A stretch of DNA of 45,002 nucleotides from Clostridia bacterium (GTDB lineage Bacteria; Bacillota; Clostridia; Oscillospirales; CAG-272): positions 1 through 45,002 of the forward strand of contig JAFNZX010000220.1 in assembly GCA_017382615.1 (NCBI GenBank). Direction: 5' to 3'. Both the position numbers and the translations under genes were made by a program. The notes under the pieces were generated by a model. It worked only from the letters and a program-made list of their open reading frames with translations, was not told where the DNA came from and did not search any database. Of this stretch, positions 32,031-41,155 are shown in pieces. Position 1 is the first letter of the stretch. Each line of letters starts with the position of its first letter.

Positions 32031-33620
32031 ATGAAACTTACGAGACGCTACCTTTCCCTGGCAGTTGCCTTGACCATGATCCTTGGCTGCTTTGTATGCC
32101 TTGGCTTTACCGCTTCCGCTGCAGCTGAGCCCGAGATCGTCCGTGACGGTCTGGTCGCTTGGTACGACGGTTCCAACAACTCCAATGGTTATCAGGATTC
32201 TGAAACCACCATCTGGAGAGACCTCTCCGGCAACAAAAACCACTTCAACGTTCGTGTAAACGAGACCAACTATTGGACCCAAAACGCTTTCCACTTGGAT
32301 TCCGCATCCTACTACTTCCCCCAGGCAGTTGTTGACCTTGTCAACACTGACTCTTACACCATTGAGTTCTCCGCAGGCGACCTTGACCTCAAGGCAACTA
32401 ACTGGAACACGCTGATGTGCTCCGATAACGATGAGTTCTCTCTCTTCATCCGCGTTCCCGAGCAGAACGAGGGCAGAGACTACCTGGAGTACAAGTACAA
32501 CGACAAGAACCAGGATCGCCCCCTGGTTGACGACGGTGCTGCAGCACTTGAGAGTGACGGCATTGGCTCTACCATTGCAATCACCTTTGATATGAATGCT
32601 GCTGAAGGTCCTGTCTGCATCATCTACATCAACGGTATTGAGAAAGGCAGAGGCGTGCCCGAGTACACCAACATTGCCGACACCCTGACCATTGGTCACG
32701 ACAACCCTCAGCGTGCATGGTCCGCTGACCTGTACAGCATTCGCTTCTACGACAGAGCGCTTACCCCTGCAGAGGTAAAGGACAACGCAGAGGCTGATGA
32801 TGAAAAGTACCGCTATGGCACCTATTATCCTCCTAAGGTGGAATACGTTGATGACGGTGAGACCTTTGAAGACGCGATGACCGGCGAATATTTCAACAAC
32901 ATCATTCCTATGAACGCTGAGCTGGGTTTGATTGATACGCAGGGCTTCTACAGCACGCACTCCATCAACAAGGAGATCTACGGTGATTGGACCGGCGTAC
33001 GCGTTAATCCCAATGCCGAATACGATCTTGATGAAGGCGGCGCGCTTCTGACTCCCATGATCCAGATCAACTATTCCAAATACTGCCGTAAGGCAGGCCT
33101 GACCCTGCTCAACGGTGAGGACATTCCTTATGCAGTTGTGAAGCTCAAGGCACAGGGCGAAAGCATTACCAAGGTAAACCTGGTTCCCGTTGCCGGTGAT
33201 CATCACTCCTGGTTTGAGGCAGTTAATCATACTGCTGAAAACGTTAACGCAATCAAGGCAAACGGCGAGACCGAGTATCTGATCTTCGATCTGTCCTACA
33301 CCTGGGAGGGCGGCATCAACCTGATCTGCCTTGCATTCCCCGAGATGACCGCTGACGCTACCGTATACGTTGAAGAGATCCAGCTCTTTGCTACCAAGGA
33401 AGAGGCTTACGCTTACGCAGGCGAGGAGATCCCCACCAAGGCTCCCGAAACCGAAGAGCCCACTACCGAAGCTCCCACAGCTGAAGTTACCACCGACAAG
33501 GCTGAAACCACCACCGAGGCTGAAAAGTCCGAGGGCGGCTGCAAGTCCGCAGTTGCTATGTCCCTGGTTGCACTGGTAGCAGTTGCTGCTGCTTGCGTAG
33601 CACTCAAGAAGAAGGACTAA
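32031..33620 (+). CDS. cell-surface LamG-domain protein with C-terminal membrane anchor
   Basis: 529 residues. Residues 1-30 are a Sec signal ending TASA (cleavage near 30-32). Residues 35-245 are a LamG/concanavalin-like domain (DGLVAWYDGSNN ... RFYDRALTPAEVKDNA), homologous to the C-terminal LamG of the 9688-11556 lipoprotein. Residues about 250-465 are a second region with beta-type character and no family I recognise. A Thr/Glu/Pro linker (TEEPTTEAPTAEVTT) leads to a hydrophobic segment at about 504-525 (VAMSLVALVAVAAACVAL) and a final KKKD, which is a stop-transfer anchor rather than an LPxTG sorting signal. The perfect promoter and strong ribosome site suggest an abundant surface protein; carbohydrate binding is inferred from LamG. 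Confidence 0.85.
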   Translation: MKLTRRYLSLAVALTMILGCFVCLGFTASAAAEPEIVRDGLVAWYDGSNNSNGYQDSETTIWRDLSGNKNHFNVRVNETNYWTQNAFHLDSASYYFPQAVVDLVNTDSYTIEFSAGDLDLKATNWNTLMCSDNDEFSLFIRVPEQNEGRDYLEYKYNDKNQDRPLVDDGAAALESDGIGSTIAITFDMNAAEGPVCIIYINGIEKGRGVPEYTNIADTLTIGHDNPQRAWSADLYSIRFYDRALTPAEVKDNAEADDEKYRYGTYYPPKVEYVDDGETFEDAMTGEYFNNIIPMNAELGLIDTQGFYSTHSINKEIYGDWTGVRVNPNAEYDLDEGGALLTPMIQINYSKYCRKAGLTLLNGEDIPYAVVKLKAQGESITKVNLVPVAGDHHSWFEAVNHTAENVNAIKANGETEYLIFDLSYTWEGGINLICLAFPEMTADATVYVEEIQLFATKEEAYAYAGEEIPTKAPETEEPTTEAPTAEVTTDKAETTTEAEKSEGGCKSAVAMSLVALVAVAAACVALKKKD

Positions 33621-33655
33621 CGCTTTAGAAACAACGCATCTCCAATGATGTATAT

Positions 33656-33695
33656 GACCCGTACCATGCACGATATTTTCGTTATGGTGCGGGTC
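33656..33695 (+). terminator. Rho-independent terminator of the LamG surface protein gene
   Basis: Stem GACCCGTACCAT / ATGGTGCGGGTC with one G-T wobble and a 16-base loop, followed by TGTTTTCTG. It lies 36 bases after the stop. Confidence 0.8.
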
Positions 33696-33735
33696 TGTTT
33701 TCTGATATGCTTACCGCTTTTTTTGCTTTTTTGTG

Positions 33736-33764
33736 TTGATTTACAACAGAATCTCTGCTATAAT
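33736..33764 (+). promoter_or_regulatory. promoter of the MFS-GH38-GH3-GDPD-GH78 operon
   Basis: -35 TTGATT (33736-33741), 17-base spacer, -10 TATAAT (33759-33764). The leader to the ATG at 33827 is A-rich (runs of A at 33776-33791). Confidence 0.7.
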
Positions 33765-33826
33765 AAATCCATGCAAAAAAACAAAAAAACAAATTTCTAT
33801 ATACTCTATATATACATGAGGAACAC

Positions 33827-35110
33827 ATGAAAAGCAAGAAAATATTGACCTCTATGAAAAGCAGCCGCGCGCTGATGATCACCTGCTGGCTGATTTACAT
33901 GATCGCTTATCTGACCAGAAACACCTATACCGCTTCCATCGTGCATCTGACGGGCGAAGGGCTGCTGACCACTTCCTTGGCAGGTCTTGTCAGCACCTGC
34001 TACTTCGTCAGCTACGGCTGCGGACACCTCATCAACGGCTTTTTAGCCGATCGCACCCGTCCCGTTGTCATGTTGGGCGCAGGCATTATGGGAACGGCAC
34101 TTGCCAACGTGCTCATGCCCGTCGTAACCCCCAACGTACCGCTCATGATCGTCGTTTGGACGGCAAACGGCTTTTTTGAATCCATGCTGTGGGCACCCAT
34201 TTTCGTGCTGCTCTCCGGCGTGCTGACCGAAAAGCTGCGTTTTACCGCCCTTTCCACCATTTCCTATTCGCGCCCCACGGGTCAGATCTTGGCATATCTG
34301 TTCACTGCGGGCTGTACGTACTTCAATATCGGCTTCAAAGCCCCCTTCTTTATCGCTACTGTCTGCGCGGTTGCCTCCTGCGTGCTGCTGATCATTGTAG
34401 CTGCGTGGGCTTTCTCCGCCCCCGACGTACAGGTGGTGGCGGTCTCCACTAAGGAGCAGAAAAAAACGTCTCCCGCAAGCTCGGTATCACTCTTCAAGCT
34501 GCTTTTGATCAGTGGCGCACTGATCTTTACTGTGCCCGTTGTGTTCCACGGCATGCTCAAGGACGGCGTGAACACCTGGGTTCCCACCATCCTGCGCGAC
34601 AGCTTTGATGTGGACGAAACGCTCTCTACCGTGCTCGCCATCGTGCTGCCGCTCATTGCACTGCTGGGCTTTACCTTGGCTAATTTCCTGCTTAAGAGAA
34701 AACGCCTGCATGAAAATCACCCCCTGATCGGAATCATTCTCATGGGTGCAGCTGCCGTTCCCACGCTGATTTTACTGGGCGTGCGCGGCATGTCGTTTGT
34801 GGCGGGACTTATCTGCCTGTGCGCGATCTCTCTGCTCATGGAATCCTTCAACCACGTCTATTCCACCATGATGCCCGCAAAATTTGCCCATTACGGCAAA
34901 GCAGCTACCGTCTCCGGCATTATGAATTCCTTGATCTACATAGGTAGTGCCATTTCCACCTACCTGTTCGGACTCGTTGCCGAGTGGTTGGGCTGGAGCA
35001 CCACCATCTTTATCTGGTTATGCCTCGCGCTTGTGGGTGCAGCCATCCTGGCTTTTGCCATCAAACCCTGGAAACGTTTTATTGCACAAATGGAGGAGCA
35101 AGCAAAATGA
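33827..35110 (+). CDS. MFS transporter, organophosphate/sugar-phosphate antiporter type
   Basis: 427-residue major facilitator with about twelve hydrophobic segments and a central hydrophilic loop near residues 205-220 (STKEQKKTSPASS). The first segments (IYMIAYLTRNTYTASI ... FLADRTRPVVMLG) resemble the GlpT/UhpT-type organophosphate:phosphate antiporter group; the conserved Arg pair cannot be verified by eye. It opens an operon of intracellular glycosidases, so it could import the oligosaccharide or a product, or exchange a phosphorylated sugar. Its stop overlaps the GH38 start as ATGA, so the two are translationally coupled. SD GAGGAA precedes the ATG. Confidence 0.85.
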   Translation: MKSKKILTSMKSSRALMITCWLIYMIAYLTRNTYTASIVHLTGEGLLTTSLAGLVSTCYFVSYGCGHLINGFLADRTRPVVMLGAGIMGTALANVLMPVVTPNVPLMIVVWTANGFFESMLWAPIFVLLSGVLTEKLRFTALSTISYSRPTGQILAYLFTAGCTYFNIGFKAPFFIATVCAVASCVLLIIVAAWAFSAPDVQVVAVSTKEQKKTSPASSVSLFKLLLISGALIFTVPVVFHGMLKDGVNTWVPTILRDSFDVDETLSTVLAIVLPLIALLGFTLANFLLKRKRLHENHPLIGIILMGAAAVPTLILLGVRGMSFVAGLICLCAISLLMESFNHVYSTMMPAKFAHYGKAATVSGIMNSLIYIGSAISTYLFGLVAEWLGWSTTIFIWLCLALVGAAILAFAIKPWKRFIAQMEEQAK

Positions 35111-38100
35111 AAAAGAACAGAAAGCTTTACGCAGTATCCAACGCACACCTGGACACCCAGTGGAACTGGACCATTCAGGATACCATACGCGACTGTGTGA
35201 AAAACACCTTGGCGGATAACTTTGCGCTGTTTGAAAAGTACCCGCATTATCGCATGAACTTTGAGGGAGCATTCCGCTATGCGCTTGCCAAGGAATACTA
35301 CCCCGAGCTTTACGAAAAGCTTAAGGAATACGTAGCCCAAGGAAAATGGAACGTTTCGGGCAGCCAATGGGATGCAACCGATACCAACGTCCCCTCCTCC
35401 GAGGCGTATATGCGCCAGATTTTGCTGGGTAACGGCTTTTTTGAGCAGGAATTCGGCAAAAAGAGCAAGGACATTTTCCTTTCCGACTGCTTTGGCTTCC
35501 GTTATTCTCTGCCCTCCATTGCCGCACACATGGGCTTGGTTGGATTTTCCACGCAAAAGCTGCAGTGGGGCATCAGCACCCCCATCATACACGAGGACGG
35601 CAGCGTAACAAGACCCATGCCGGACGAGAACGCTGTGCGCATGGACCTTGGAAAATGGATTGGTCCTGACGGCAATTTCGTCATAGGCTCTCTCAATGCC
35701 AACGACTACACGCTGAAATTTGAAAAAGATCCAGAGCAGCGACCCATCCACGACCGCAAGGAATATACGCAGAAAATCGATCACAACGACACGTACGCAG
35801 GCGTTGCCGCGCACATGATGTACTTCGGCACGGGTGACTACGGTGGATCTGCGACCGATGAATCAGCACGCTACCTCAACGATGCGGTTGCACAAAACGG
35901 TGATGACAAGGATTTCGAGGTCATTGCAGGCTCTACCGAGCAGATCTTTACCGATCTGACCCCCGAGCAAATTGACAATCTGCCTGCTTATAAGGGCAAT
36001 TTGCATATTCCCCACGGCTTTGGCACGCTGACCTCGCACGCTATCAGCAAGCGTTGGAACAGAAAGTGCGAGCTGCTTGCCGATAGCGCAGAGCGCGCAG
36101 CCTCGGTTGCCAAGTGGCTGGGCACGGGCAGATACCCCAAGGAGCGACTGGACTTTGCCTGGAAGCTGTTTTTGTGGCATCAATTCCACGACGACCTGCC
36201 CGGTACCTCTATTTTGGACGCTTACCGCTTCAGCTACAACGACTACGTCATCGCGCAAAACGTGCTTGCCGACGAGCTGACCGCATCGGTAGACGCAGTC
36301 GCCTCTGCTTTGCATACCAACGTGCCCGGACAACCCGTGGTGGTATATAACCCCGTAGCAGCCTCCCGTACCGATCTTGTCACCGCTTCCCTGCCCGCAG
36401 GCGCGGCGTTTGCGCGTGTTTATACTGCCGACGGCACCGAAGTACCCTCACAGGTATCCGTTGACAACGGTGAGCGCGTTTTGAAATTCGTTGCGACGGT
36501 TGCCCCCGTCAGCTTCACGGTGTATAGCGTAGTGGCATCGGATGCGCCCTGCGCACTCCCCACCAACCTCTCTGTCACCGAGAACTGCCTGGAAAACGCA
36601 AGATACAAGGTCACCATCAACGCACAGGGACATATCGCATCGATTTGGGACAAGAGCTGCAACCGCGAGCTGCTGTCCGCTCCCTCTGCGCTTGGCAAGA
36701 GAGAAGATAATAACGAAAAATGGCCCTCTTGGGAGCTCAAATACGAGGATACCAAGCTCCCCTTTACCAACGTGGGCGGAGATGTCACTTTTGAGATTGC
36801 CGAGCAAGACGCCGCTACTGTGGCACTCAAGATCACACACAAGGACGGCGTGAGCACGTTTGTGCAGACAGTACGCCTTACGGCAGGCGTTGAGCGCGTG
36901 GACGTGGAAAATGAGGTGGAATGGCACGAGAGAGCAACGCTTTTGTCGGCAGGCTTCCCTCTGACCGTTTCCAATCCCACCGCTACCTTTGATATAGGCC
37001 TTGGCGCAGAGGAGCTGGGCAATACAGACTCCTTCCCCTACTTCCAGCACTGCGTGCACCAGTGGGCAGACATCTGTGAGCCTGACGGCTCGTTTGGCAT
37101 TGCCATTCTCAACGATTGCAAATACGGCATGGAAAAGCCCACCGACGACACGCTGCGCCTGACGCTCATCCATACGCCCAAAGCACCCTTCAAGTACATC
37201 AGCGGACAGGACTGGCAGGATCAAGGCTGCAACATCTTCAAGTATGGCTTTACCTCGCATGCCGGCAACCGCGACGGCGTGGCAATCGAAGCAGAATGCT
37301 TTAACAATCCCCTCTTTGCATTTGCAGCTGACGCGCACGACGGCAAATCAAGCTGTATCAGCTTTGCAAGCGTCAACGACAAAGAGGTTGCAATCCGCTG
37401 CATCAAAGAGGAACAAAAGGGTAATCGCCTGATCGTTCGCGTGCAGGAAACTGCAGGCAGAGATCACTGCGGCGTTCAGCTGACGCTGGCGGCAGACATT
37501 CTGCACGCCCTGGAAACCAACGGCTACGAAGAGGGCAACGGCTCTGTTGCATTCGACGCGCACGCGCTGACCTTTGACATGACTCCCTTCTCGGTTAAGA
37601 CCTTTGCCATCGAAATACGCAACACGCAGGCGGACGACGTCCTCGGCACGCCCGTTGCGCTGGACTATAACAAACGCGTAACCACCTCCCGCTTTGACTA
37701 TACCGCAGGTGAGTTTGGCAAGGGCATCTCCATTCCCGAGGAGTTGTTCGGACAGACCGTTTACAGCGGCGGCTTGCGCTTTGCGCTGGGCAAGGCAGGT
37801 GCGTGCAACGCCGTGCTTTGCGACGGTCAAACCGTTTCCCTGCCCGCAGGGACAAAGCGCGTTGTACTTCTGGCAGCCTCCCGCAGCGGTGACGTAACCG
37901 TTACCTTTGGCGTGGGCGACAAGAGCGTATCCCGCAAAATCACCGACTTCTGCGAAAACGTAGGCACTTGGGATCAGGTTGCTGCAGGCGACACAGCCTT
38001 TATCAAGCGCGATCCCGTAGCGATCAGCTATTCTCACACGCACGACGCAGACGGCGACCGCCTGTATAAATTTGCCAATATTTTTGCCTATACCATTGAA

Positions 38101-38910
38101 ACCGAGGGTGCAGACAGCATTACCCTGCCCGCAGGCGAGCAGGTCGTGCTCATGGCGCTCACCGCAATCACAAACAATCAAAAGACCACCGTTCCCACAG
38201 CGCCTCTTTATGATTTTGTCCCCGAAAAGACTTCTCCCACCTACACCCTGACCTCCGTTGACATGAACAGCTCGGGCGTATATCACGAGGGCGAGCTGAT
38301 CCGCGTTGCCGCTCCCCGTTGCAACGGAAACGGTACGTTTGAACGCTTTGGCGGAAATGCTGATATCATCTGGCAAGAGGACGTGCAGGCACTGGTGCGC
38401 ATAGGCACAGAGGATGCCACCATTTATCCCATCTTTTCAGATTTTGGCACCAACGTCGTGCTGAACAAGCCCTGCCGCGCAAATCACAGCCGCGAAAACC
38501 TTGGAGAATACGCCGCAAACGCGCTCAATGGCGACAGCAAGAGCAAGTGGGCAGGCATTGCCGAGGCAGCAGATACCGAAACGGGTCATGCCGCTTGGCT
38601 GGAGGTGGATCTCGAAGAGGTTACCCCCATCTACAAGTGGCTGGTACTGCATTGCGGCGAATACGAGGACAGAAACGACAATACCGTTGACTATTTCCTG
38701 CAATATAAGCAGACAGAGGACGGCGAATGGCTGACCGCCGACGAGGTATGGGGCAACCGCACTGACATGACGCTGCGTGAATTTGCACCCGTGCAGGCGC
38801 GCTACGTGCGTCTCTACATCATCAGACCTACCCCCCACGCCGACAAGACCGCACGCATTTACCAATTCCACGTGTACAGCGTGCCCGAACAAAACGGTCA
38901 ACAGCAGTAA
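35107..38910 (+). CDS. alpha-mannosidase, family GH38, with C-terminal F5/8C (CBM32-type) domain
   Basis: 1267-residue intracellular exo-glycosidase. Catalytic barrel: SNAHLDTQWNWT with zinc ligands H14 and D16, nucleophile D127 in IFLSDCFGF, and the hallmark HQFHDDLPGTSI at 358-369, whose His residues complete the zinc site and end the three-helix bundle. GH38 enzymes cleave alpha-mannosyl linkages (alpha-1,2/1,3/1,6) of N-glycans or mannan. Residues about 370-1100 are the beta-sandwich super-domains. Residues about 1116-1258 form an F5/8 type C (CBM32-like) domain (LNGDSKSKWAG, WLEVDLEEV, ARYVRLYIIRP). No signal peptide. The start at 35107 overlaps the MFS stop. The protein is longer than the roughly 1000-residue family norm because of the C-terminal domain. 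Confidence 0.92.
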   Translation: MKKNRKLYAVSNAHLDTQWNWTIQDTIRDCVKNTLADNFALFEKYPHYRMNFEGAFRYALAKEYYPELYEKLKEYVAQGKWNVSGSQWDATDTNVPSSEAYMRQILLGNGFFEQEFGKKSKDIFLSDCFGFRYSLPSIAAHMGLVGFSTQKLQWGISTPIIHEDGSVTRPMPDENAVRMDLGKWIGPDGNFVIGSLNANDYTLKFEKDPEQRPIHDRKEYTQKIDHNDTYAGVAAHMMYFGTGDYGGSATDESARYLNDAVAQNGDDKDFEVIAGSTEQIFTDLTPEQIDNLPAYKGNLHIPHGFGTLTSHAISKRWNRKCELLADSAERAASVAKWLGTGRYPKERLDFAWKLFLWHQFHDDLPGTSILDAYRFSYNDYVIAQNVLADELTASVDAVASALHTNVPGQPVVVYNPVAASRTDLVTASLPAGAAFARVYTADGTEVPSQVSVDNGERVLKFVATVAPVSFTVYSVVASDAPCALPTNLSVTENCLENARYKVTINAQGHIASIWDKSCNRELLSAPSALGKREDNNEKWPSWELKYEDTKLPFTNVGGDVTFEIAEQDAATVALKITHKDGVSTFVQTVRLTAGVERVDVENEVEWHERATLLSAGFPLTVSNPTATFDIGLGAEELGNTDSFPYFQHCVHQWADICEPDGSFGIAILNDCKYGMEKPTDDTLRLTLIHTPKAPFKYISGQDWQDQGCNIFKYGFTSHAGNRDGVAIEAECFNNPLFAFAADAHDGKSSCISFASVNDKEVAIRCIKEEQKGNRLIVRVQETAGRDHCGVQLTLAADILHALETNGYEEGNGSVAFDAHALTFDMTPFSVKTFAIEIRNTQADDVLGTPVALDYNKRVTTSRFDYTAGEFGKGISIPEELFGQTVYSGGLRFALGKAGACNAVLCDGQTVSLPAGTKRVVLLAASRSGDVTVTFGVGDKSVSRKITDFCENVGTWDQVAAGDTAFIKRDPVAISYSHTHDADGDRLYKFANIFAYTIETEGADSITLPAGEQVVLMALTAITNNQKTTVPTAPLYDFVPEKTSPTYTLTSVDMNSSGVYHEGELIRVAAPRCNGNGTFERFGGNADIIWQEDVQALVRIGTEDATIYPIFSDFGTNVVLNKPCRANHSRENLGEYAANALNGDSKSKWAGIAEAADTETGHAAWLEVDLEEVTPIYKWLVLHCGEYEDRNDNTVDYFLQYKQTEDGEWLTADEVWGNRTDMTLREFAPVQARYVRLYIIRPTPHADKTARIYQFHVYSVPEQNGQQQ

Positions 38911-38970
38911 TGCGTCAAGTCATATCAATCGTGCCGGTGTCACCCTGCGTGACGCCATGGAGGTGTTTTT

Positions 38971-41154
38971 TTGAATACTGAATCAAAAAATCGAGCAAGG
39001 CAGCTGCTTGCGCAGCTGACCTTAGAGGAAAAGCTTTACCAGCTGTCCGCTCAAATGCTGTTCGACGTTGCACCCGATTACGAGCAGCAACGTGACCACA
39101 AGCATGGAAATTATCGCAATCCGGGTCATTTCATGCACGCCAAGCGGCAAGAGCCTGCGTCCCCCTCGGAGGTGGCTGCGCGTATCAATCGCGACGTGCA
39201 GCTGACCATGGATGCGCACCCCCATGCCGTACCGCCCCTTGAGCACGGCGAAGCGTTGCACGGTGCACAATGGGGCATGGCAACCTGCTTCCCGCAGCCC
39301 ATCGGCATGGCGTCTACCTTTGATGACGAGCTGGTCGCAAGGATCGCGGATGTGATCGGCAAGGAGTGTGCTGCCGTGGGCGTCAGACAGGCGTTGACCC
39401 CGGTGGTCAATATCGCGCGTGACTGCCGTTGGGGAAGAACCATTGAGACCTTTGGCGAGGACGTTCTGCTCTCGTCCAACATGGGCGTGGCGATGTGCCG
39501 CGGTCTGCAGAAAAACGGTGTCATTGCCACCCCCAAGCATTTTGCGGATAATTATTCCGACGGCGGCCGCGATTCCAATTACTCATATACCTCGGAGCGA
39601 ACCATGCGCCGGGTGTATCTCAAGCCGTTTGAGAAGTGCTTGGGCGAGGGCGGCGCTATGTCGGTCATGGCGGCGTACAACGCCTGGGAGGGCGTTCCTT
39701 GCTCCTGCAACGAGCGTCTGCTGACCGAAATTCTCCGTGATGAATGGGAATTTGAAGGATTCGTGGTTTCCGATTACTGGGGCGTTGAGGGCATTTACGA
39801 GGCACATAAGCTGGTGGATTCCTACCCGAAGGCGCAATCCCGCTGCCTGAAGGCGGGGCTGGAGGTCAATCTCCCCCATACCTGCTATGAAAAGCTGGTC
39901 ACGGCGTTGGAGGATGGAGAGATCACCGAGGCTGACGTGGATCGCGCGGTTCTGCGCGTGCTGAGTGCCAAGTTTGCCATTGGGTTGATGGATGCACCCT
40001 TTGTCGATCCCGCGGCAGCCGATGCGCTGGTGCGCTGTGAAGCGCACAGACAGTTGGCGCTGGAGGCAGCCCGTCGCTCTATCGTGCTTTTGAAAAATGA
40101 AGGCGTGCTGCCGTTGGATCGCAAGCGGATTTCAAGGCTTGCCGTTTTCGGTGTCAGTGCCAACGAGCTTCCCGTGGGCAAGAACTATTCGGGACCCTTT
40201 CAGCGCTTGTGGGAGGCAGAGGACGCCAAAACGCCGCTGCAGTATCTGCGCGAGTATGTGGACGGCTATGCAGAGGTCATTTTTGCAGAGGATGAAAAAA
40301 TTGAGGAGATCGCCTCGGTGTGCGATGCAGCGATCTATTTCACCACAGTTGTGGAGGGCGAGGGCATGGATCGCTCCGATATCCGTTTGCCCGCGTATAC
40401 AAAAAAGATGCAGGAGGATGAGTCAGCCCTGATCGTTGGCAAATTCGAGATCGAGGTCAAGACCGATCAGGAACAAAGCATCCGTCGCATGAGTGCTGCC
40501 AACGCCAATTCCATCGTGATGCTGCTCAACGGTGCGCCCGTGGATATGAGTGCGTGGGTGGACGGCTGCGGCGCAATTTTGGAGGCGTGGTATCCCGGTG
40601 AGCAGGGCGCGCAGGCAATGACCGAGATCCTGTTTGGAAAGGTCAATCCCAGCGCCAAGCTTCCCATCACCTTTCCGCGCAGCGTGGGTCAGCTGCCCCT
40701 GTTTTACAGCAATATGCCCTCGGGGCGCGGCTACGGCTACGTGGAAAACGACGGCTCTCCGCTGTATCCCTTCGGCTACGGCTTGAGCTATACGACCTTT
40801 GCGCCCGAAAACGTGACCTGCACGAGCGAGGGCGATCGCCTGCAGATCTCGCTGGATCTGCATAATACGGGAGAATGCGACGGCGCGGAGGTCATCCAGA
40901 TCTATCTGTCGGGACGCAACGGCGACGTGGTCATGCCCGTGCGCGAGCTCAAGGCGTATCAGCGCGCAGAGGTGGCAGCCGGGGCATCTGTCCGTGTGGC
41001 GTTGGAGATCCCCGCCGAGGCGTTTTGCTATTATGATCACCGCATGGCGTACGGCATGCACGACTGTGACTACACGGTGTCGGTTGCAACCTCTTGCGTG
41101 GACGTGCATCGGGCATTTGAGGTAAGAGTGAGAGAGGGAAAGGTGCTTTTGTAA
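38971..41154 (+). CDS. beta-glucosidase-type enzyme, family GH3
   Basis: 727 residues with the complete GH3 layout: an N-terminal barrel with HGAQWGMATCFPQPIGMAST, KHF at 189-191 and nucleophile D268 in GFVVSDYWG; an alpha/beta sandwich; and a C-terminal fibronectin III-like domain (YPFGYGLSYTTF onwards, GRNGDVVMPVRELKAY). GH3 covers beta-glucosidases, beta-xylosidases and related exo-enzymes, so specificity is open. No signal peptide; cytoplasmic. The start is TTG at 38971, supported by GGAGGTG at 38959-38965 with five T between; no ATG is nearby in frame. The gap to GH38 is 60 bases and no promoter is seen. One sampled line counts 35/60 G+C, slightly above its neighbours. Confidence 0.92.
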   Translation: MNTESKNRARQLLAQLTLEEKLYQLSAQMLFDVAPDYEQQRDHKHGNYRNPGHFMHAKRQEPASPSEVAARINRDVQLTMDAHPHAVPPLEHGEALHGAQWGMATCFPQPIGMASTFDDELVARIADVIGKECAAVGVRQALTPVVNIARDCRWGRTIETFGEDVLLSSNMGVAMCRGLQKNGVIATPKHFADNYSDGGRDSNYSYTSERTMRRVYLKPFEKCLGEGGAMSVMAAYNAWEGVPCSCNERLLTEILRDEWEFEGFVVSDYWGVEGIYEAHKLVDSYPKAQSRCLKAGLEVNLPHTCYEKLVTALEDGEITEADVDRAVLRVLSAKFAIGLMDAPFVDPAAADALVRCEAHRQLALEAARRSIVLLKNEGVLPLDRKRISRLAVFGVSANELPVGKNYSGPFQRLWEAEDAKTPLQYLREYVDGYAEVIFAEDEKIEEIASVCDAAIYFTTVVEGEGMDRSDIRLPAYTKKMQEDESALIVGKFEIEVKTDQEQSIRRMSAANANSIVMLLNGAPVDMSAWVDGCGAILEAWYPGEQGAQAMTEILFGKVNPSAKLPITFPRSVGQLPLFYSNMPSGRGYGYVENDGSPLYPFGYGLSYTTFAPENVTCTSEGDRLQISLDLHNTGECDGAEVIQIYLSGRNGDVVMPVRELKAYQRAEVAAGASVRVALEIPAEAFCYYDHRMAYGMHDCDYTVSVATSCVDVHRAFEVRVREGKVLL

Positions 41155-41155
41155 A

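Noticed and set aside
32025..33671. Long minus-strand frame opposite the LamG surface protein
   Set aside because: It is a shadow of the plus-strand gene, which has a perfect promoter, ribosome site, signal peptide and anchor.
38911..38970. GCGTCA / TGACGC arms in the gap between GH38 and GH3
   Set aside because: The arms are 6 bases around a loop of over 30 bases and the following T-run is part of the ribosome-site spacer of GH3; more likely plain intergenic sequence.
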